Both the position numbers and the translations under genes were made by a program. The notes under the pieces are model-generated. The model did no database searches and had not been told where the DNA came from. It worked only from the letters and a program-made list of their open reading frames with translations. A stretch of 64,000 nt of DNA, from assembly GCF_003369575.1 (NCBI RefSeq), contig NZ_PIOC01000012.1, positions 62,001 to 126,000 of the forward strand, written 5' to 3'. This stretch comes from Oceanobacillus arenosus. GTDB lineage: Bacteria > Bacillota > Bacilli > Bacillales > Amphibacillaceae. This document shows positions 11,170-21,038 of this stretch, one piece after another. How positions within the stretch are numbered: position 1 is the stretch's first letter; the number at the start of each line of letters is the position of its first letter.

Positions 11170-11205
11170 CCCCTTGCCACGAGTTTAGGCAGGGGGTTTA
11201 TATTT
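11170..11205 (+). terminator. Leader hairpin 2 with an interrupted U tract
   Basis: CCCCTTGCC (11170-11178) pairs with GGCAGGGGG (11188-11196), including one G-U pair, and is followed by TTTATATTT. The imperfect U tract is the type that usually needs NusA. B. subtilis NusA is known to autoregulate this operon by leader termination, so this is a good candidate for that site; the link here is inference. Confidence 0.65.
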
Positions 11206-11282
11206 ACAAGAGGAATAAATGAAGAAGCATGAATTAGTCCATAATATACGTAAGACTACAACTGAATAAAGGAGGATGAAAG

Positions 11283-11753
11283 TTGGGTTCTCAAGTAATA
11301 AAAATGACCGAGGAATTAGTTCAGCCTATTCTGGAAGAAAAACAATTAGAACTAGTGGATATCGAGTATGTTAAAGAAGGAAAAAATTGGTTCCTTCGTA
11401 TTTATATCGATAAACCAGGTGGGATTGATATTACGGAATGTGGAGATGTATCTGAAGCGCTGAGTGAAAAGCTTGATGCAACAGACCCAATAAAGGATCC
11501 ATATTTCCTAGAGGTCTCATCACCAGGTGTTGAAAGACCACTAAAAACTAAGGAAGACTTTCATAACAATATATCTAAAAATATGTATATTAAACTATAT
11601 GAACCAATTGATGATGAAAAAGAGTATGAAGGTATTTTAAAGAAATTTGAAGATAATATATTAACGATCGAATATAAAATTAAAAATCGAGTGAAACAAG
11701 TAGAAATTCCATATGACAAAATAGCAAAAGCAAGAATTGCTGTCACGTTTTAA
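11283..11753 (+). CDS. rimP: Ribosome maturation factor RimP
   Basis: RimP helps assemble the 30S subunit. The 156-residue protein shows the conserved LELVDIEYVKEGKNWFLRIY region (about residues 20-39) and FLEVSSPGVERPL (about 77-89). The start is TTG, with GGAGG 7 bases upstream; no better in-frame ATG exists. It heads the rimP-nusA-ylxR-ylxQ-infB operon, and the nusA start lies 13 bases after its stop. Confidence 0.95.
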   Translation: MGSQVIKMTEELVQPILEEKQLELVDIEYVKEGKNWFLRIYIDKPGGIDITECGDVSEALSEKLDATDPIKDPYFLEVSSPGVERPLKTKEDFHNNISKNMYIKLYEPIDDEKEYEGILKKFEDNILTIEYKIKNRVKQVEIPYDKIAKARIAVTF

Positions 11754-11766
11754 GGGGGAAAAGAAA

Positions 11767-12870
11767 GTGAGCAGTCAGTTGTTTGATGCAATTGATAATT
11801 TATCAAATGAAAAAGGTATTGACAAAAAAGTATTATTAGAGGCATTAGAAGCCGCATTAATATCAGCATATAAGAAGAATTTCAAATCTGCCTCTAATGT
11901 TAGAGTTGAATTAAATGAAGCAACAGGTAAAATGAGTGTTTACTCAAGAAAAACAGTAGTAGAAGAAGTGGAGGATCCACAGCTTGAAATTTCTTTAGAT
12001 GAGGCGAGAAAGATTGATCCTAATTATGAATTAGAGGATACGATTGAACTAGAAGTAACACCAAAGGACTTCGGACGAATTGCTGCACAAGCAGCGAAAC
12101 AAGTAGTAACGCAACGAGTAAGAGAAGCAGAGCGTGGCGTCATCTTCTCTGAATATATTGATCGCGAAGAAGATGTAATGACTGGGATTATTCAACGTGA
12201 GGACCCGCGATTTGTTTATGTGAATTTAGGAAAAGTGGAAGCAAAACTTGCTGAAGCTGAACAAATGCCGACGGAAGAATATAAGATCCATGATCGTTTG
12301 AAAGTGTTTGTTACTAAAGTTGAGAACACGAGTAAGGGACCCCAAATATATGTTTCAAGATCCCATCCGGGGCTGTTAAAACGTCTGTTTGAAATGGAAG
12401 TTCCAGAAATATTTGATGGTGTTGTAGAAATCAAGTCTGTGGCTAGAGAAGCAGGAGACCGCTCAAAACTATCCGTATATGCTACCAATCCGGAAATCGA
12501 TCCAGTTGGTTCATGTGTTGGTCAAAGAGGACAACGTGTACAAGCAATCGTGGATGAACTAAAAGGTGAAAAAATCGATATTGTTGAATGGTCAGAGGAT
12601 CCGAAAGTATATGTTGCGAATGCACTAAGCCCATCAAAAGTTGTTGATGTCATCGTAAATGAAGAAGAAAAAGCAACAACAGTAATCGTGCCGGATTATC
12701 AATTATCGTTAGCCATTGGAAAACGTGGGCAAAATGCAAGACTAGCCGCGAAGCTTACAGGCTGGAAAATTGATATTAAGAGTGAAACAGAAGCAAGAGA
12801 AGAAGGTCTATTAACCGAAACAGAGGATACGTATTCAGATTCAGAAGAAGCGGAAGACTTGTTCGAATAA
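11767..12870 (+). CDS. nusA: Transcription termination/antitermination factor NusA
   Basis: NusA binds RNA polymerase and nascent RNA, promoting pausing and stimulating weak intrinsic terminators. Domains in order: polymerase-binding N-terminal domain (about 1-125), S1 domain (about 135-200), KH1 and KH2 (about 200-345, with GSCVGQRGQRV and AIGKRGQNARLA loops), then a short acidic tail. It lacks the C-terminal acidic repeats of enterobacterial NusA, as expected for Bacilli. I chose GTG 11767, preceded by AAGGGGG, so the product begins VSSQLFDAI like the B. subtilis protein; the longer frame overlaps rimP and has no ribosome binding site. Length is 367 residues. Confidence 0.96.
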   Translation: MSSQLFDAIDNLSNEKGIDKKVLLEALEAALISAYKKNFKSASNVRVELNEATGKMSVYSRKTVVEEVEDPQLEISLDEARKIDPNYELEDTIELEVTPKDFGRIAAQAAKQVVTQRVREAERGVIFSEYIDREEDVMTGIIQREDPRFVYVNLGKVEAKLAEAEQMPTEEYKIHDRLKVFVTKVENTSKGPQIYVSRSHPGLLKRLFEMEVPEIFDGVVEIKSVAREAGDRSKLSVYATNPEIDPVGSCVGQRGQRVQAIVDELKGEKIDIVEWSEDPKVYVANALSPSKVVDVIVNEEEKATTVIVPDYQLSLAIGKRGQNARLAAKLTGWKIDIKSETEAREEGLLTETEDTYSDSEEAEDLFE

Positions 12871-12882
12871 GGAGGGATACGT

Positions 12883-13164
12883 ATGGTAAAACAACGGAAG
12901 ACACCAGAACGGAAATGCATTATAACGAATGAAATGAAACCAAAAAAAGACCTCATCCGTGTTGTACGCAACAAAGAAGGAGAAGTCTTTGTTGATCCAA
13001 CTGGCAAGAAAAATGGACGCGGTGCTTACTTATCTCGGGACTTGGATGTCATTGTAAAGGCGGAGAAATCAAATGCACTTAATCGCCAGTTAAATACGGA
13101 AGTCGATGCTTCCATATATGAAGAATTAAGAATTCTTGTCACAGGTAATGCCAATGAAAAATAG
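12883..13164 (+). CDS. ylxR: YlxR family RNA-binding protein (RNase P modulator)
   Basis: A small basic protein of the DUF448/YlxR family. The conserved GRGAYLSRD motif is at about residues 46-54, and basic patches fit RNA binding. The B. subtilis homologue has recently been named RnpM for its effect on RNase P in vitro. The 93-codon gene starts 12 bases after nusA behind AAGGAGGG and overlaps ylxQ by 11 bases, so the pair is probably translationally coupled. Confidence 0.93.
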   Translation: MVKQRKTPERKCIITNEMKPKKDLIRVVRNKEGEVFVDPTGKKNGRGAYLSRDLDVIVKAEKSNALNRQLNTEVDASIYEELRILVTGNANEK

Positions 13165-13456
13165 TTATCTAAACCTAATTGGGCTTGCATATCGAGCTAG
13201 AAAGTGTTCCTTAGGTGAAGAATTGATTATTAAGGATATTCAAAACCAGCGTGCAAAATTAGTGCTTTTAGCAAGTGATACTGGTCCACAAACGAAGAAG
13301 AAAATAATGGATAAATGTAGTTATTATAATGTGCCAGTTGTGATCGTAGATGATCGGGAAACACTATCGAACGCAATTGGGAAATCCCAAAGGGTTGCGG
13401 TAGGCATTCTAGATGCCGGTTTTGCAACTAAGATAAGATCGTTGTTGGGTAATTAA
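13154..13456 (+). CDS. ylxQ: L7Ae/L30e-family RNA-binding protein YlxQ
   Basis: A 100-residue member of the L7Ae/L30e/S12e/Gadd45 family, whose members bind kink-turn RNAs. The core includes [14 protein letters not shown]-like and [17 protein letters not shown] segments. The role in Bacillus is not settled; it is not a constitutive ribosomal protein. I chose ATG 13154, 8 bases after AGG and overlapping ylxR; an in-frame ATG lies 6 bases earlier and a TTG at 13136. It is cotranscribed with nusA and infB. Confidence 0.92.
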   Translation: MKNSYLNLIGLAYRARKCSLGEELIIKDIQNQRAKLVLLASDTGPQTKKKIMDKCSYYNVPVVIVDDRETLSNAIGKSQRVAVGILDAGFATKIRSLLGN

Positions 13457-13472
13457 TCTCGGGGGTGAACGT

Positions 13473-15620
13473 ATGAGTAAAATGCGTGTATATGAATATG
13501 CAAAACAAATTAATACGTCAAGTAAAAATGTAATAGACTATTTGAAGGAATTGGATGTGGAAGTTTCGAATCATATGTCAACAATCTCAGACGATACAAT
13601 CGTAAAATTAGATAAGAAATTCAGTAGTAAGCCGAAGCAAGAGGAGAAAACAGTACAACAAACAACCGTGAAAAATGATGCAAATAAAAACGGATCAAAT
13701 CAAATGAAGAAGAAAGACAATCGCCCAGAGAAAAAGGGAAATACAACACAAAATAATAAATCCGGCGGTCATCAGAAAAATAATCGAAATCAAAATAGAC
13801 GTCCGAATCATGCTAATAAAGGAAGAGGAAAACAAACATCCACACACCAATCAACTGTAGTTGAAACACCTGAAAAGATTACGTATAGTGATACATTGAC
13901 GGTAAGTGGATTAGCTAGCAAACTTTATAAAAAAGAAGCGGAAATTATTAAAAAGTTAATGTTCATGGGTGTAATGGCAACGAAAAACCAAGATTTAGAC
14001 GATAATACAATTGAACTGATTTGTAGTGAATATAATGTAGAGGTAGAGAAAGAAATCATTATTGAAGATACGAATTTTGATAAATACATCGTTGAAGATA
14101 AACCAGAGGATCTTGTTGAGCGACCTGCTGTAGTTACGATTATGGGGCATGTTGACCACGGAAAGACAACAACACTCGATTCGATTCGTAATACGAAAGT
14201 AACTGCTGGTGAGGCTGGAGGTATTACACAGCATATCGGTGCATATCAAGTAGATGTGAATGGAAAGAAAATAACATTCTTAGATACGCCAGGACATGCT
14301 GCGTTTACAAGCATGCGTTCACGTGGTGCACAAATTACAGATATTGCGATTCTAGTTGTAGCAGCGGATGATGGGGTTATGCCACAAACAATCGAAGCAA
14401 TTAACCATGCAAAAGCAGCAGAAGTACCGATTATTGTTGCAGTGAATAAAGTGGATAAAGAAGCAGCGAACCCTGATCGCGTGATGCAGGAATTGACCGA
14501 GCATGGTCTTGTACCTGAAGACTGGGGCGGCGAGACTATTTTTGTAAAAATTTCAGCGAAACAACATACAGGTATCGATGATTTATTAGAAATGATTTTG
14601 CTCGTAGCTGAGGTTGAGGAATTAAAGGCAAATCCAAATACAAATGGATTTGGTACTGTTGTTGAAGCAGAGCTTGATAAAGGTCGAGGTTCTGTTGCAA
14701 CATTACTCGTACAAAATGGTACCTTAAATGTAGGAGATCCCGTTGTAGTTGGTAATACATTTGGTCGTGTTCGTGCAATGGTAAATGATCTAGGCGAACG
14801 TGTTACAAGTGCAGGTCCATCTACTCCTGTAGCAATTACTGGATTACATGATGTGCCACAGGCCGGTGACCAATTCTTAGTATTTAAGGATGAGAAAAAA
14901 GCGCGTCAAATTGGAGAAGCGCGTCAGCAAAAACATATCATGGAAAATCGTCATGAACAAACGAAAATTAGCTTAGATGATCTATTTGAGCAAATTAAAC
15001 TTGGTGAAATGAAAGAATTAAATATTATTATCAAGGCGGATGTACAAGGGTCTGCTGAAGCACTTTCGTCATCGCTTCAAAAGATTGATGTAGAAGGCGT
15101 TAATATTAAAATCATCCATTCCGGTGTAGGTGCGATTACAGAGTCAGATATTATCTTAGCTTCTGCTTCAAATGCGATTGTTATCGGCTTTAATGTCCGT
15201 CCAGATGTGAATGCGAAGAAAGCTGCAGAATCTGAAAAAGTAGATGTTCGCCTGCATCGTGTTATTTATAGTGCAATTGAAGAAATTGAATCTGCAATGA
15301 AAGGCTTGCTTGACCCAGAATTTGAAGAGCAGGTTATCGGGCAAGCAGAAATACGTGAAACATTTAAAGTTTCTAAAGTTGGTACAATTGCAGGAAGCTA
15401 TGTAACGGATGGTAAAATAACAAGAGATGCAAGTATTCGTTTAATCCGTGATGGTATTGTATTATTCGAAGGCGAAATTGATACGCTACGACGCTTTAAA
15501 GATGATGTAAAAGAAGTAGCACAAAACTATGAATGTGGTATTACGATTGCTAACTTTAATGATGTTAAAGAAGGCGACGTTATTGAAGCATATAAAATGG
15601 TAGAAATCGAACGCAAATGA
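13473..15620 (+). CDS. infB: Translation initiation factor IF-2
   Basis: IF-2 is the GTPase that places initiator fMet-tRNA on the 30S subunit and promotes subunit joining. The 715-residue protein has an N-terminal IF2_N motif, a Lys/Asn/Gln-rich low-complexity linker (about residues 50-130), a second IF2_N domain, the G domain (GHVDHGKTT near 226, DTPGH, NKVD), and the C-terminal beta barrels and C2 domain. GGGGGTGA precedes the ATG. Its TGA stop overlaps the ylxP start (ATGA). Confidence 0.98.
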   Translation: MSKMRVYEYAKQINTSSKNVIDYLKELDVEVSNHMSTISDDTIVKLDKKFSSKPKQEEKTVQQTTVKNDANKNGSNQMKKKDNRPEKKGNTTQNNKSGGHQKNNRNQNRRPNHANKGRGKQTSTHQSTVVETPEKITYSDTLTVSGLASKLYKKEAEIIKKLMFMGVMATKNQDLDDNTIELICSEYNVEVEKEIIIEDTNFDKYIVEDKPEDLVERPAVVTIMGHVDHGKTTTLDSIRNTKVTAGEAGGITQHIGAYQVDVNGKKITFLDTPGHAAFTSMRSRGAQITDIAILVVAADDGVMPQTIEAINHAKAAEVPIIVAVNKVDKEAANPDRVMQELTEHGLVPEDWGGETIFVKISAKQHTGIDDLLEMILLVAEVEELKANPNTNGFGTVVEAELDKGRGSVATLLVQNGTLNVGDPVVVGNTFGRVRAMVNDLGERVTSAGPSTPVAITGLHDVPQAGDQFLVFKDEKKARQIGEARQQKHIMENRHEQTKISLDDLFEQIKLGEMKELNIIIKADVQGSAEALSSSLQKIDVEGVNIKIIHSGVGAITESDIILASASNAIVIGFNVRPDVNAKKAAESEKVDVRLHRVIYSAIEEIESAMKGLLDPEFEEQVIGQAEIRETFKVSKVGTIAGSYVTDGKITRDASIRLIRDGIVLFEGEIDTLRRFKDDVKEVAQNYECGITIANFNDVKEGDVIEAYKMVEIERK

Positions 15621-15895
15621 TCTTATTTGCGGAGGTTGAATGCAAGTTGTATGAAGGAAATTCGCTCAAAGAAAAACGCTCTGTTATCAAAAGATTATTA
15701 GCAAAGTTACGTAAGGATTATAATGTTGCGGTGACGGAACTGGATTATCATGATCTTTGGCAACGGACTAAAATTGGGATTGTCACCATTTCAACGGATT
15801 TATCACATGCTGAACAAAGAATCCAAAAGACGTTACAGGTTATTGACTCTTTTCCAGAATTAGAACGTACAATTACAACTGTGGAACGCATATAA
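15617..15895 (+). CDS. ylxP: DUF503 family protein YlxP
   Basis: A 92-residue YlxP/DUF503 protein. Its role is not well established; its constant place between infB and rbfA suggests a part in ribosome assembly or translation. Conserved segments include [15 protein letters not shown] and the [13 protein letters not shown] region. The ATG overlaps the infB stop by 4 bases, a sign of translational coupling. Confidence 0.92.
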   Translation: MILFAEVECKLYEGNSLKEKRSVIKRLLAKLRKDYNVAVTELDYHDLWQRTKIGIVTISTDLSHAEQRIQKTLQVIDSFPELERTITTVERI

Positions 15896-15903
15896 GCGCC
15901 TTT

Positions 15904-15935
15904 CTTCCTGTAATTTATTACAAAATTGCAGGAAG
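15904..15935 (+). other. 13-bp hairpin between ylxP and rbfA
   Basis: 15904-15916 pairs with 15923-15935 over 13 bp with a single G-U pair and a 6-nt loop. No T run follows, so it is more likely an RNA stability or processing element than a terminator. Confidence 0.5.
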
Positions 15936-15968
15936 AGGATAATAGGTTTTTGACGAGGTGAAAGTATA

Positions 15969-16310
15969 ATGTCTGAATTACGTGCAAATCGAATTGCAGA
16001 ACAAATGAAAAAAGAACTAGGAGAAATTCTTACGCGTAAGTTAAAGGATCCAAGAGTTGGCTTCGTTACGGTAACGGATGTTGAAGTGACAGGGGATTTA
16101 CAACAAGCAACAATATTCATTTCCGTTTTAGGTGATGAAAAGCAAAAACATGAAACCCTTACAGGACTAGCGAAAGCGAAAGGGTTTATCCGTACAGAAA
16201 TCGGCAGAAGAATTCGTTTACGTAAAACTCCAGAGCTTATTTTTGAATTTGATGAAGCATTTGAATATGGTAATCGTATTGATACGATTTTACGTGATCT
16301 AAATAAATAA
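15969..16310 (+). CDS. rbfA: Ribosome-binding factor A
   Basis: RbfA is a late 30S maturation factor binding near 16S helix 1, also linked to cold adaptation. The 113-residue protein has the KH-like fold, with [17 protein letters not shown] at the N terminus and [20 protein letters not shown] at the C terminus. It starts behind GAGGTGAAAG and is followed by its own terminator, so truB may be partly separate. Confidence 0.96.
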   Translation: MSELRANRIAEQMKKELGEILTRKLKDPRVGFVTVTDVEVTGDLQQATIFISVLGDEKQKHETLTGLAKAKGFIRTEIGRRIRLRKTPELIFEFDEAFEYGNRIDTILRDLNK

Positions 16311-16317
16311 TAATATG

Positions 16318-16355
16318 AATCTGACTTGGTTATTCATTTAACCAGTCAGATTTTT
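16318..16355 (+). terminator. Intrinsic terminator after rbfA
   Basis: 16318-16332 pairs with 16339-16352 in a 14-bp stem with a one-base bulge, followed by a T run (16351-16355). It ends or attenuates the nusA-infB-rbfA transcript ahead of truB. Confidence 0.8.
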
Positions 16356-16402
16356 CCATGGGAAAATAAATATCGATATTTTATGTTTTTGGAGCTGATT
16401 AT

Positions 16403-17290
16403 ATGAATGGTATTTTACCATTGTGGAAGCCAAAGGGAATGACATCACATGATTGTGTGATGAAGTGTAGAAGGCTGTTTAAAACCAGGAAGGTTGGTCA
16501 CACTGGAACCCTTGATCCTGAAGTGGAAGGTGTTCTACCAATCTGTATTGGCGAGGCAACCAAAATTGTCCCGTTTTTAACCGATACAAAAAAAACGTAT
16601 ATAGCAGAAGTGAAGCTAGGAACGGCGACAGATACAGAAGATGCACAAGGAAAAGTAGTCGAAGCAAAGAAAGTAGTGACCCCCATAGCAGAGAACACAA
16701 TTAATGAAGTGCTAGAATCTTTCATGGGAACGATTACACAAATCCCGCCGATGTATTCCGCCGTTAAAGTAAATGGAAGAAAACTATATGAATATGCTAG
16801 AGCAAATGAAACAGTGGAACGGCCAAAACGGGAGATCACCATTTATGATATCCAGTTATTATCATTGGATACAGATAGTTTCAAAATCAAGGTGCTATGT
16901 TCAAAAGGTACGTATATCCGTACATTATGTGTTGATATTGGTAAAAAATTAGGATATCCTGCACATATGTCTGCTCTAGTTCGGACAAATACCGGTTCGT
17001 TTTCCGAGAAAAATACAGTGACATTTGCTAATATAGAAGAGGCTGCTGAAATTAATGAACAGGAAAGATTACTTGTTCCTATTATTCATGGAGTAGATCA
17101 TCTAGCCATACTTGATGTTGATGAAGTAACAACATCTAAAGTGATGAATGGTCAAAAGCTGCCAAAGCCACAACAGACAATTGAAACAGATCCATTTTTA
17201 GTTATGCATGAGCAGCAATTATTAGCAATTTATCAGAACCACCCTGATCATCCGGACCAAATTAAACCGGTTCGAGTATTTAATGGGTGA
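16403..17290 (+). CDS. truB: tRNA pseudouridine(55) synthase
   Basis: TruB makes pseudouridine 55 in the T loop of tRNAs. The catalytic Asp is D38 in the motif HTGTLDPEVEG, and the WKPKGMTSHD segment is at residues 8-17. The C-terminal PUA-like region is present, giving 295 residues. The ribF start follows 17 bases after the stop, the usual truB-ribF arrangement. Confidence 0.96.
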   Translation: MNGILPLWKPKGMTSHDCVMKCRRLFKTRKVGHTGTLDPEVEGVLPICIGEATKIVPFLTDTKKTYIAEVKLGTATDTEDAQGKVVEAKKVVTPIAENTINEVLESFMGTITQIPPMYSAVKVNGRKLYEYARANETVERPKREITIYDIQLLSLDTDSFKIKVLCSKGTYIRTLCVDIGKKLGYPAHMSALVRTNTGSFSEKNTVTFANIEEAAEINEQERLLVPIIHGVDHLAILDVDEVTTSKVMNGQKLPKPQQTIETDPFLVMHEQQLLAIYQNHPDHPDQIKPVRVFNG

Positions 17291-17307
17291 GAAAGAAGTG
17301 AAAAAAT

Positions 17308-18246
17308 TTGAGAACATTTGAATTAACATACCCACATGCCTTAGTTTTGGATGAATTACCAGATACGATTAGTGCGATTGGATTTTTTGATGGCATACAT
17401 ATAGGACATCAGAAAGTGATACAGGCGGCAATCGATGAAGCGAAAGAAAAGCATATGGAGAGTGCTGTCATCTCCTTTCACCCACATCCATCCGTAGTGT
17501 TGAAGAAGGATACACAACATGTGAAATACATTACACCGATGCGAGAAAAAAAGGAAATGCTTAAACAGTTAAATGTGGATCGGTTATATATTATCAAGTT
17601 TAATGAGAAACTATCTAAATTATCTCCGCAGGAATTCATAGATCACTTCATAATTGGCTTAAATATTAAACATTTAGTTGCTGGATTTGATTATACGTTT
17701 GGTCATAAGGGTAGTGGAAACATGAATAATTTAGCAGGGTATACGAGAGATAAATTTACGTTTACGACAATTAATAAATTCACATTGGATAACGAGAAGG
17801 TCAGTTCAACAAAAATTAGAGAGCTTTTACGAACAGGACAAGTTGAGGAAGCAAATCAGCTACTTGGAAGGCCTTTTAAGCTGGATGGAATAGTAATAAA
17901 AGGCGACCAACGCGGCAGAGAACTAGGCTATCCAACTGCAAATTTAAGCGTCAATCCAGACACACTGCTCCCAAAACAGGGAATTTATGCAGTGAAAGTA
18001 ATTTACAAGAATGAAACCTACGAAGGCATGGCTAGTATTGGGACAAACCCAACCTTTACTGCTGATCGTGAGGATTTATCTGTCGAAGTAAATATATTTG
18101 ATTACAATAATGATTTGTATGGCGAAGAATTATATATCGAGTGGTATAAATATATGCGGGATGAAGAGAAATTTGCGAATGCCGAGGAACTTATCGTGCA
18201 ATTAGCACTGGATGAGAAAAATATTCGTAGCTACTTTGGCAGATAA
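17308..18246 (+). CDS. ribF: Bifunctional riboflavin kinase / FAD synthetase
   Basis: This enzyme phosphorylates riboflavin to FMN and adenylates FMN to FAD. The N-terminal FAD synthetase domain has GFFDGIHIGHQKVI (about residues 26-39) and the KISSTKIR-like segment VSSTKIR. The C-terminal riboflavin kinase domain has LGYPTANL (about 210-217). The start is TTG 17308; translation from there aligns with the B. subtilis protein (called RibC there), 312 residues. No FMN riboswitch is visible upstream, as expected for the kinase gene. Confidence 0.95.
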   Translation: MRTFELTYPHALVLDELPDTISAIGFFDGIHIGHQKVIQAAIDEAKEKHMESAVISFHPHPSVVLKKDTQHVKYITPMREKKEMLKQLNVDRLYIIKFNEKLSKLSPQEFIDHFIIGLNIKHLVAGFDYTFGHKGSGNMNNLAGYTRDKFTFTTINKFTLDNEKVSSTKIRELLRTGQVEEANQLLGRPFKLDGIVIKGDQRGRELGYPTANLSVNPDTLLPKQGIYAVKVIYKNETYEGMASIGTNPTFTADREDLSVEVNIFDYNNDLYGEELYIEWYKYMRDEEKFANAEELIVQLALDEKNIRSYFGR

Positions 18247-18315
18247 TTACAACGAAGACTGTCAATATGTATGGAGGCGGCAATTAATTTCTCTAACCGT
18301 TCAATGTATTTCTGC

Positions 18316-18344
18316 TTGCATTTTAATTGGAAAAGAGTTATGCT
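18316..18344 (+). promoter_or_regulatory. Candidate sigma-A promoter for rpsO
   Basis: TTGCAT (18316-18321) and TATGCT (18339-18344) are 17 bases apart. Transcription would start near 18351, just before the hairpin of the rpsO leader. Confidence 0.5.
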
Positions 18345-18350
18345 TGTAAT

Positions 18351-18433
18351 CGTAAAACCGTTGCTTGGCAAATCGTAACTCCGACGTTTGCTAGGAAACT
18401 GGGGATATAGAATTAAATTAGGAGGTGAGCCAG
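18351..18433 (+). promoter_or_regulatory. Probable S15-binding leader of rpsO
   Basis: The leader contains a 9-bp hairpin, CTTGGCAAA (18364-18372) with TTTGCTAGG (18387-18395), extended by TCG/CGA on one side of a 2-nt bulge. The position directly upstream of rpsO and the G-U-rich stem fit the autoregulatory S15 leaders known in Bacilli. The structural class is inferred from location and pairing, not from an alignment. Confidence 0.5.
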
Positions 18434-18703
18434 ATGGCTATTACACAAGAACGTAAGAATGAAATTATCAATGAATACAAAGTACATGATACTGATACTG
18501 GTTCTCCAGAAGTACAAATTGCTGTACTAACTGCAGAAATCACAACTTTAAATGAACATTTACGTGTTCATAAAAAAGATCACCATTCACGTCGTGGTTT
18601 ATTGAAAATGGTTGGTAAACGTCGTAATTTACTAACTTATCTTCGTAATAAAGATGTTACACGTTACCGTGAATTAATTAAACGACTTGGATTACGTCGA
18701 TAA
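18434..18703 (+). CDS. rpsO: 30S ribosomal protein S15
   Basis: S15 binds the central domain of 16S rRNA early in 30S assembly. The 89-residue product contains [10 protein letters not shown] and [19 protein letters not shown], near identical to other Bacilli. I chose ATG 18434 over GTG 18425 because AGGAGGTGA overlaps the GTG and lies at ideal spacing to the ATG, and S15 begins MAITQERK. It is followed by a strong terminator before pnp. Confidence 0.98.
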   Translation: MAITQERKNEIINEYKVHDTDTGSPEVQIAVLTAEITTLNEHLRVHKKDHHSRRGLLKMVGKRRNLLTYLRNKDVTRYRELIKRLGLRR

Positions 18704-18707
18704 TCTT

Positions 18708-18735
18708 AAAAAGCAGGAGAAATCCTGCTTTTTCT
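18708..18735 (+). terminator. Intrinsic terminator after rpsO
   Basis: AAAAAGCAGGA (18708-18718) pairs perfectly with 18723-18733 around a GAAA loop; the 3' arm ends in a T5 run. Confidence 0.88.
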
Positions 18736-18843
18736 ATTATTTTAAGGTATAATACATAAGATAATTAAAATCAAATTTACTTTTTTTCATTTAATATATA
18801 AAATGGAAAATATAACGTGATATTGAAAGGAGCACTTTAACTA

Positions 18844-20958
18844 ATGGCAGAAGAAAAACACGTATTTTCTACAGAAATTGCAGGTAAAAAATTTACTGTA
18901 GAAATTGGAGAATTAGCAAAGCAAGCAAATGGTGCTTGTATGGTCCATTATGGAGATACATCTGTACTTTCTGTTGCAACGGCATCAAAAGAACCAAAAG
19001 ACTTACCATTTTTCCCGTTAACGGTTAATTATGAAGAACGTCTATATGCTGTAGGGAAAATTCCCGGAGGATTTATCAAACGTGAAGGTAGACCGAGTGA
19101 AAAGGCAATACTTAATTCACGATTAATTGATCGCCCAATCCGCCCGCTATTTCCAGACGGGTTTAGAAATGAAGTGCAAGTAATTAGTATGGTTATGAGT
19201 GCAGATCAGGATTGTCCATCTGAAATTGCAGCAATGATTGGGTCATCCATTGCATTAGGTGTTTCTGATATTCCGTTTGCTGGACCGATAGCAGGTGTTC
19301 ATGTTGGACGAGTTGACGGTGAATTTGTCATTAATCCAACAGTTGAACAAGCTGAGAAAAGTGATATCGAATTAACCGTTGCTGGTACGAAAGATGCGAT
19401 TAATATGGTTGAAGCAGGTGCATTTGAAGTACCTGAAGAAATCATGCTGGAAGCAATTCTTTTCGGTCACAAAGAAATTATTCGTCTTGTTGAGTTTCAA
19501 GAGGAAATTGTGAAGCAAATTGGTGTAGAGAAGTTTGATGTTGTTATATCTGAAGTTAACGAAGAATTAGTTGCTCGAGTGGAAGCAGAAGCAAAGGTGA
19601 AATTGCATGAGGCAATTCAAGTGCAAGAGAAGCATGCAAGAGACGAAGCAATAAATCTTGTTAAAAAAGAAGTACTTGCTACATTTGATGAAGACGAACA
19701 AGATGTCATCAAAGATGTTAAATCTATTTTAGATAAAATGGTAAAGGCGGAAGTACGTCGATTAATTACCGTTGAAAAAATCCGCCCTGATGGAAGAAAA
19801 ATTGACGAAATTCGTCCATTATCATCGCGAGTACATCTACTTCCACGGACACATGGTTCTGGATTATTTACCCGTGGACAAACCCAGGCACTAAGTATTT
19901 GTACTCTAGGTGCACTAGGTGATGTGCAAATATTAGATGGACTAGATTTGGAAGAAACAAAACGTTTCATGCACCACTACAATTTCCCGCAATTCAGTGT
20001 TGGGGAAACAGGTCCAATTCGCGGTCCAGGTCGTCGTGAAATTGGACATGGCGCATTAGGTGAACGGGCACTTGAGAAAGTTGTACCATCTGAGAAGGAA
20101 TTCCCATATACCATTCGTTTAGTTTCGGAAGTATTAGAATCAAATGGTTCTACGTCGCAAGCAAGTATCTGTGCTAGTACATTAGCAATGATGGATGCAG
20201 GTGTACCGATTAAAGCACCAGTTGCGGGGATTGCCATGGGTCTAGTGAAAACTGGCGATGACTATACTATTTTAACGGATATCCAAGGTATGGAAGATGC
20301 GCTTGGTGATATGGACTTTAAAGTAGCTGGAACTGCGAAAGGTGTTACGGCATTGCAAATGGATATAAAAATTGACGGATTATCGTCTGAAATTTTATCC
20401 GAAGCATTAGCGCAAGCTAAAAAGGGTCGTATGCAAATTCTAGAATCCATGTTAGCCACAATTAATGAGCCAAAATCGGAGCTTTCTGAATATGCGCCTA
20501 AAATCCTAACAATGGAAATTAATCCAGATAAAATCCGCGATGTTATTGGACCGGGTGGAAAGCAAATCAATAAAATCATTGATGAAACTGGCGTTAAGAT
20601 TGATATTGAGCAGGATGGTAAAGTCTTTATTTCTTCAACGAATTCATCGATGAATAAAGAGGCACAAAAAATCATCGAGGATCTTGTGAGAGAAGTTGAA
20701 GTTGGACAAATGTACTTAGGTACGGTCAAACGGATTGAGAAATTCGGAGCATTTGTTGAATTGTTCAAAGGTAAGGATGGTCTCGTTCATATCTCTGAAT
20801 TAGCAGAAGAAAGAACCAATAAAGTGGAAGATGTTGTATCTATCGGCGATCAAATTATGGTAAAAGTAAAAGAAATTGATCGACAAGGTAGAATCAATCT
20901 CTCTCGAAAAGCTGTTTTAGTTGAAGATAAAGAAAGAAAAGAAAAGGCCAATCAATAA
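18844..20958 (+). CDS. pnp: Polyribonucleotide nucleotidyltransferase (PNPase)
   Basis: PNPase degrades RNA 3' to 5' using phosphate and is a main mRNA decay enzyme in Bacilli. The 704 residues hold two RNase PH domains (about 10-225 and 310-540) joined by an alpha-helical domain, then a KH domain ([15 protein letters not shown], about 567-581) and an S1 domain (about 620-690). The phosphate-site segment [12 protein letters not shown] is intact. GAAAGGAGC precedes the ATG. Confidence 0.98.
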   Translation: MAEEKHVFSTEIAGKKFTVEIGELAKQANGACMVHYGDTSVLSVATASKEPKDLPFFPLTVNYEERLYAVGKIPGGFIKREGRPSEKAILNSRLIDRPIRPLFPDGFRNEVQVISMVMSADQDCPSEIAAMIGSSIALGVSDIPFAGPIAGVHVGRVDGEFVINPTVEQAEKSDIELTVAGTKDAINMVEAGAFEVPEEIMLEAILFGHKEIIRLVEFQEEIVKQIGVEKFDVVISEVNEELVARVEAEAKVKLHEAIQVQEKHARDEAINLVKKEVLATFDEDEQDVIKDVKSILDKMVKAEVRRLITVEKIRPDGRKIDEIRPLSSRVHLLPRTHGSGLFTRGQTQALSICTLGALGDVQILDGLDLEETKRFMHHYNFPQFSVGETGPIRGPGRREIGHGALGERALEKVVPSEKEFPYTIRLVSEVLESNGSTSQASICASTLAMMDAGVPIKAPVAGIAMGLVKTGDDYTILTDIQGMEDALGDMDFKVAGTAKGVTALQMDIKIDGLSSEILSEALAQAKKGRMQILESMLATINEPKSELSEYAPKILTMEINPDKIRDVIGPGGKQINKIIDETGVKIDIEQDGKVFISSTNSSMNKEAQKIIEDLVREVEVGQMYLGTVKRIEKFGAFVELFKGKDGLVHISELAEERTNKVEDVVSIGDQIMVKVKEIDRQGRINLSRKAVLVEDKERKEKANQ

Positions 20959-20972
20959 TTAAATAAAGTTTG

Positions 20973-21005
20973 AAAAAGGAAGCTGGAGAATCAGTTTCTT
21001 TTTTT
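20973..21005 (+). terminator. Intrinsic terminator after pnp
   Basis: 20973-20985 pairs with 20992-21004 over 13 bp with two G-U pairs, with the 3' arm ending in T7. A repeat element (21039-21251) begins about 35 bases further on. Confidence 0.8.
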
Positions 21006-21038
21006 ATACCCATTTTTTGATGTTTGATTAGTAGTTTA

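Larger units (their letters stand above)
10929..11282 (+). other. polC-rimP intergenic region and nusA-operon leader
   Basis: This 354-base gap has no credible gene. The first 110 bases include an inverted repeat (GCTGATTTC at 10970-10978 with GAAATCAGC at 11017-11025) of unknown role, possibly a decayed repeat. A strong promoter at 11053-11081 begins a leader of about 195 nt that carries two terminator-like hairpins before rimP. This arrangement suits attenuation of the operon. Confidence 0.65.

Noticed and set aside
20262-20768. 168-codon open frame on the - strand inside pnp
   Set aside because: Antisense to the KH/S1 part of pnp; it reflects codon bias of the real gene and has no recognisable domain.
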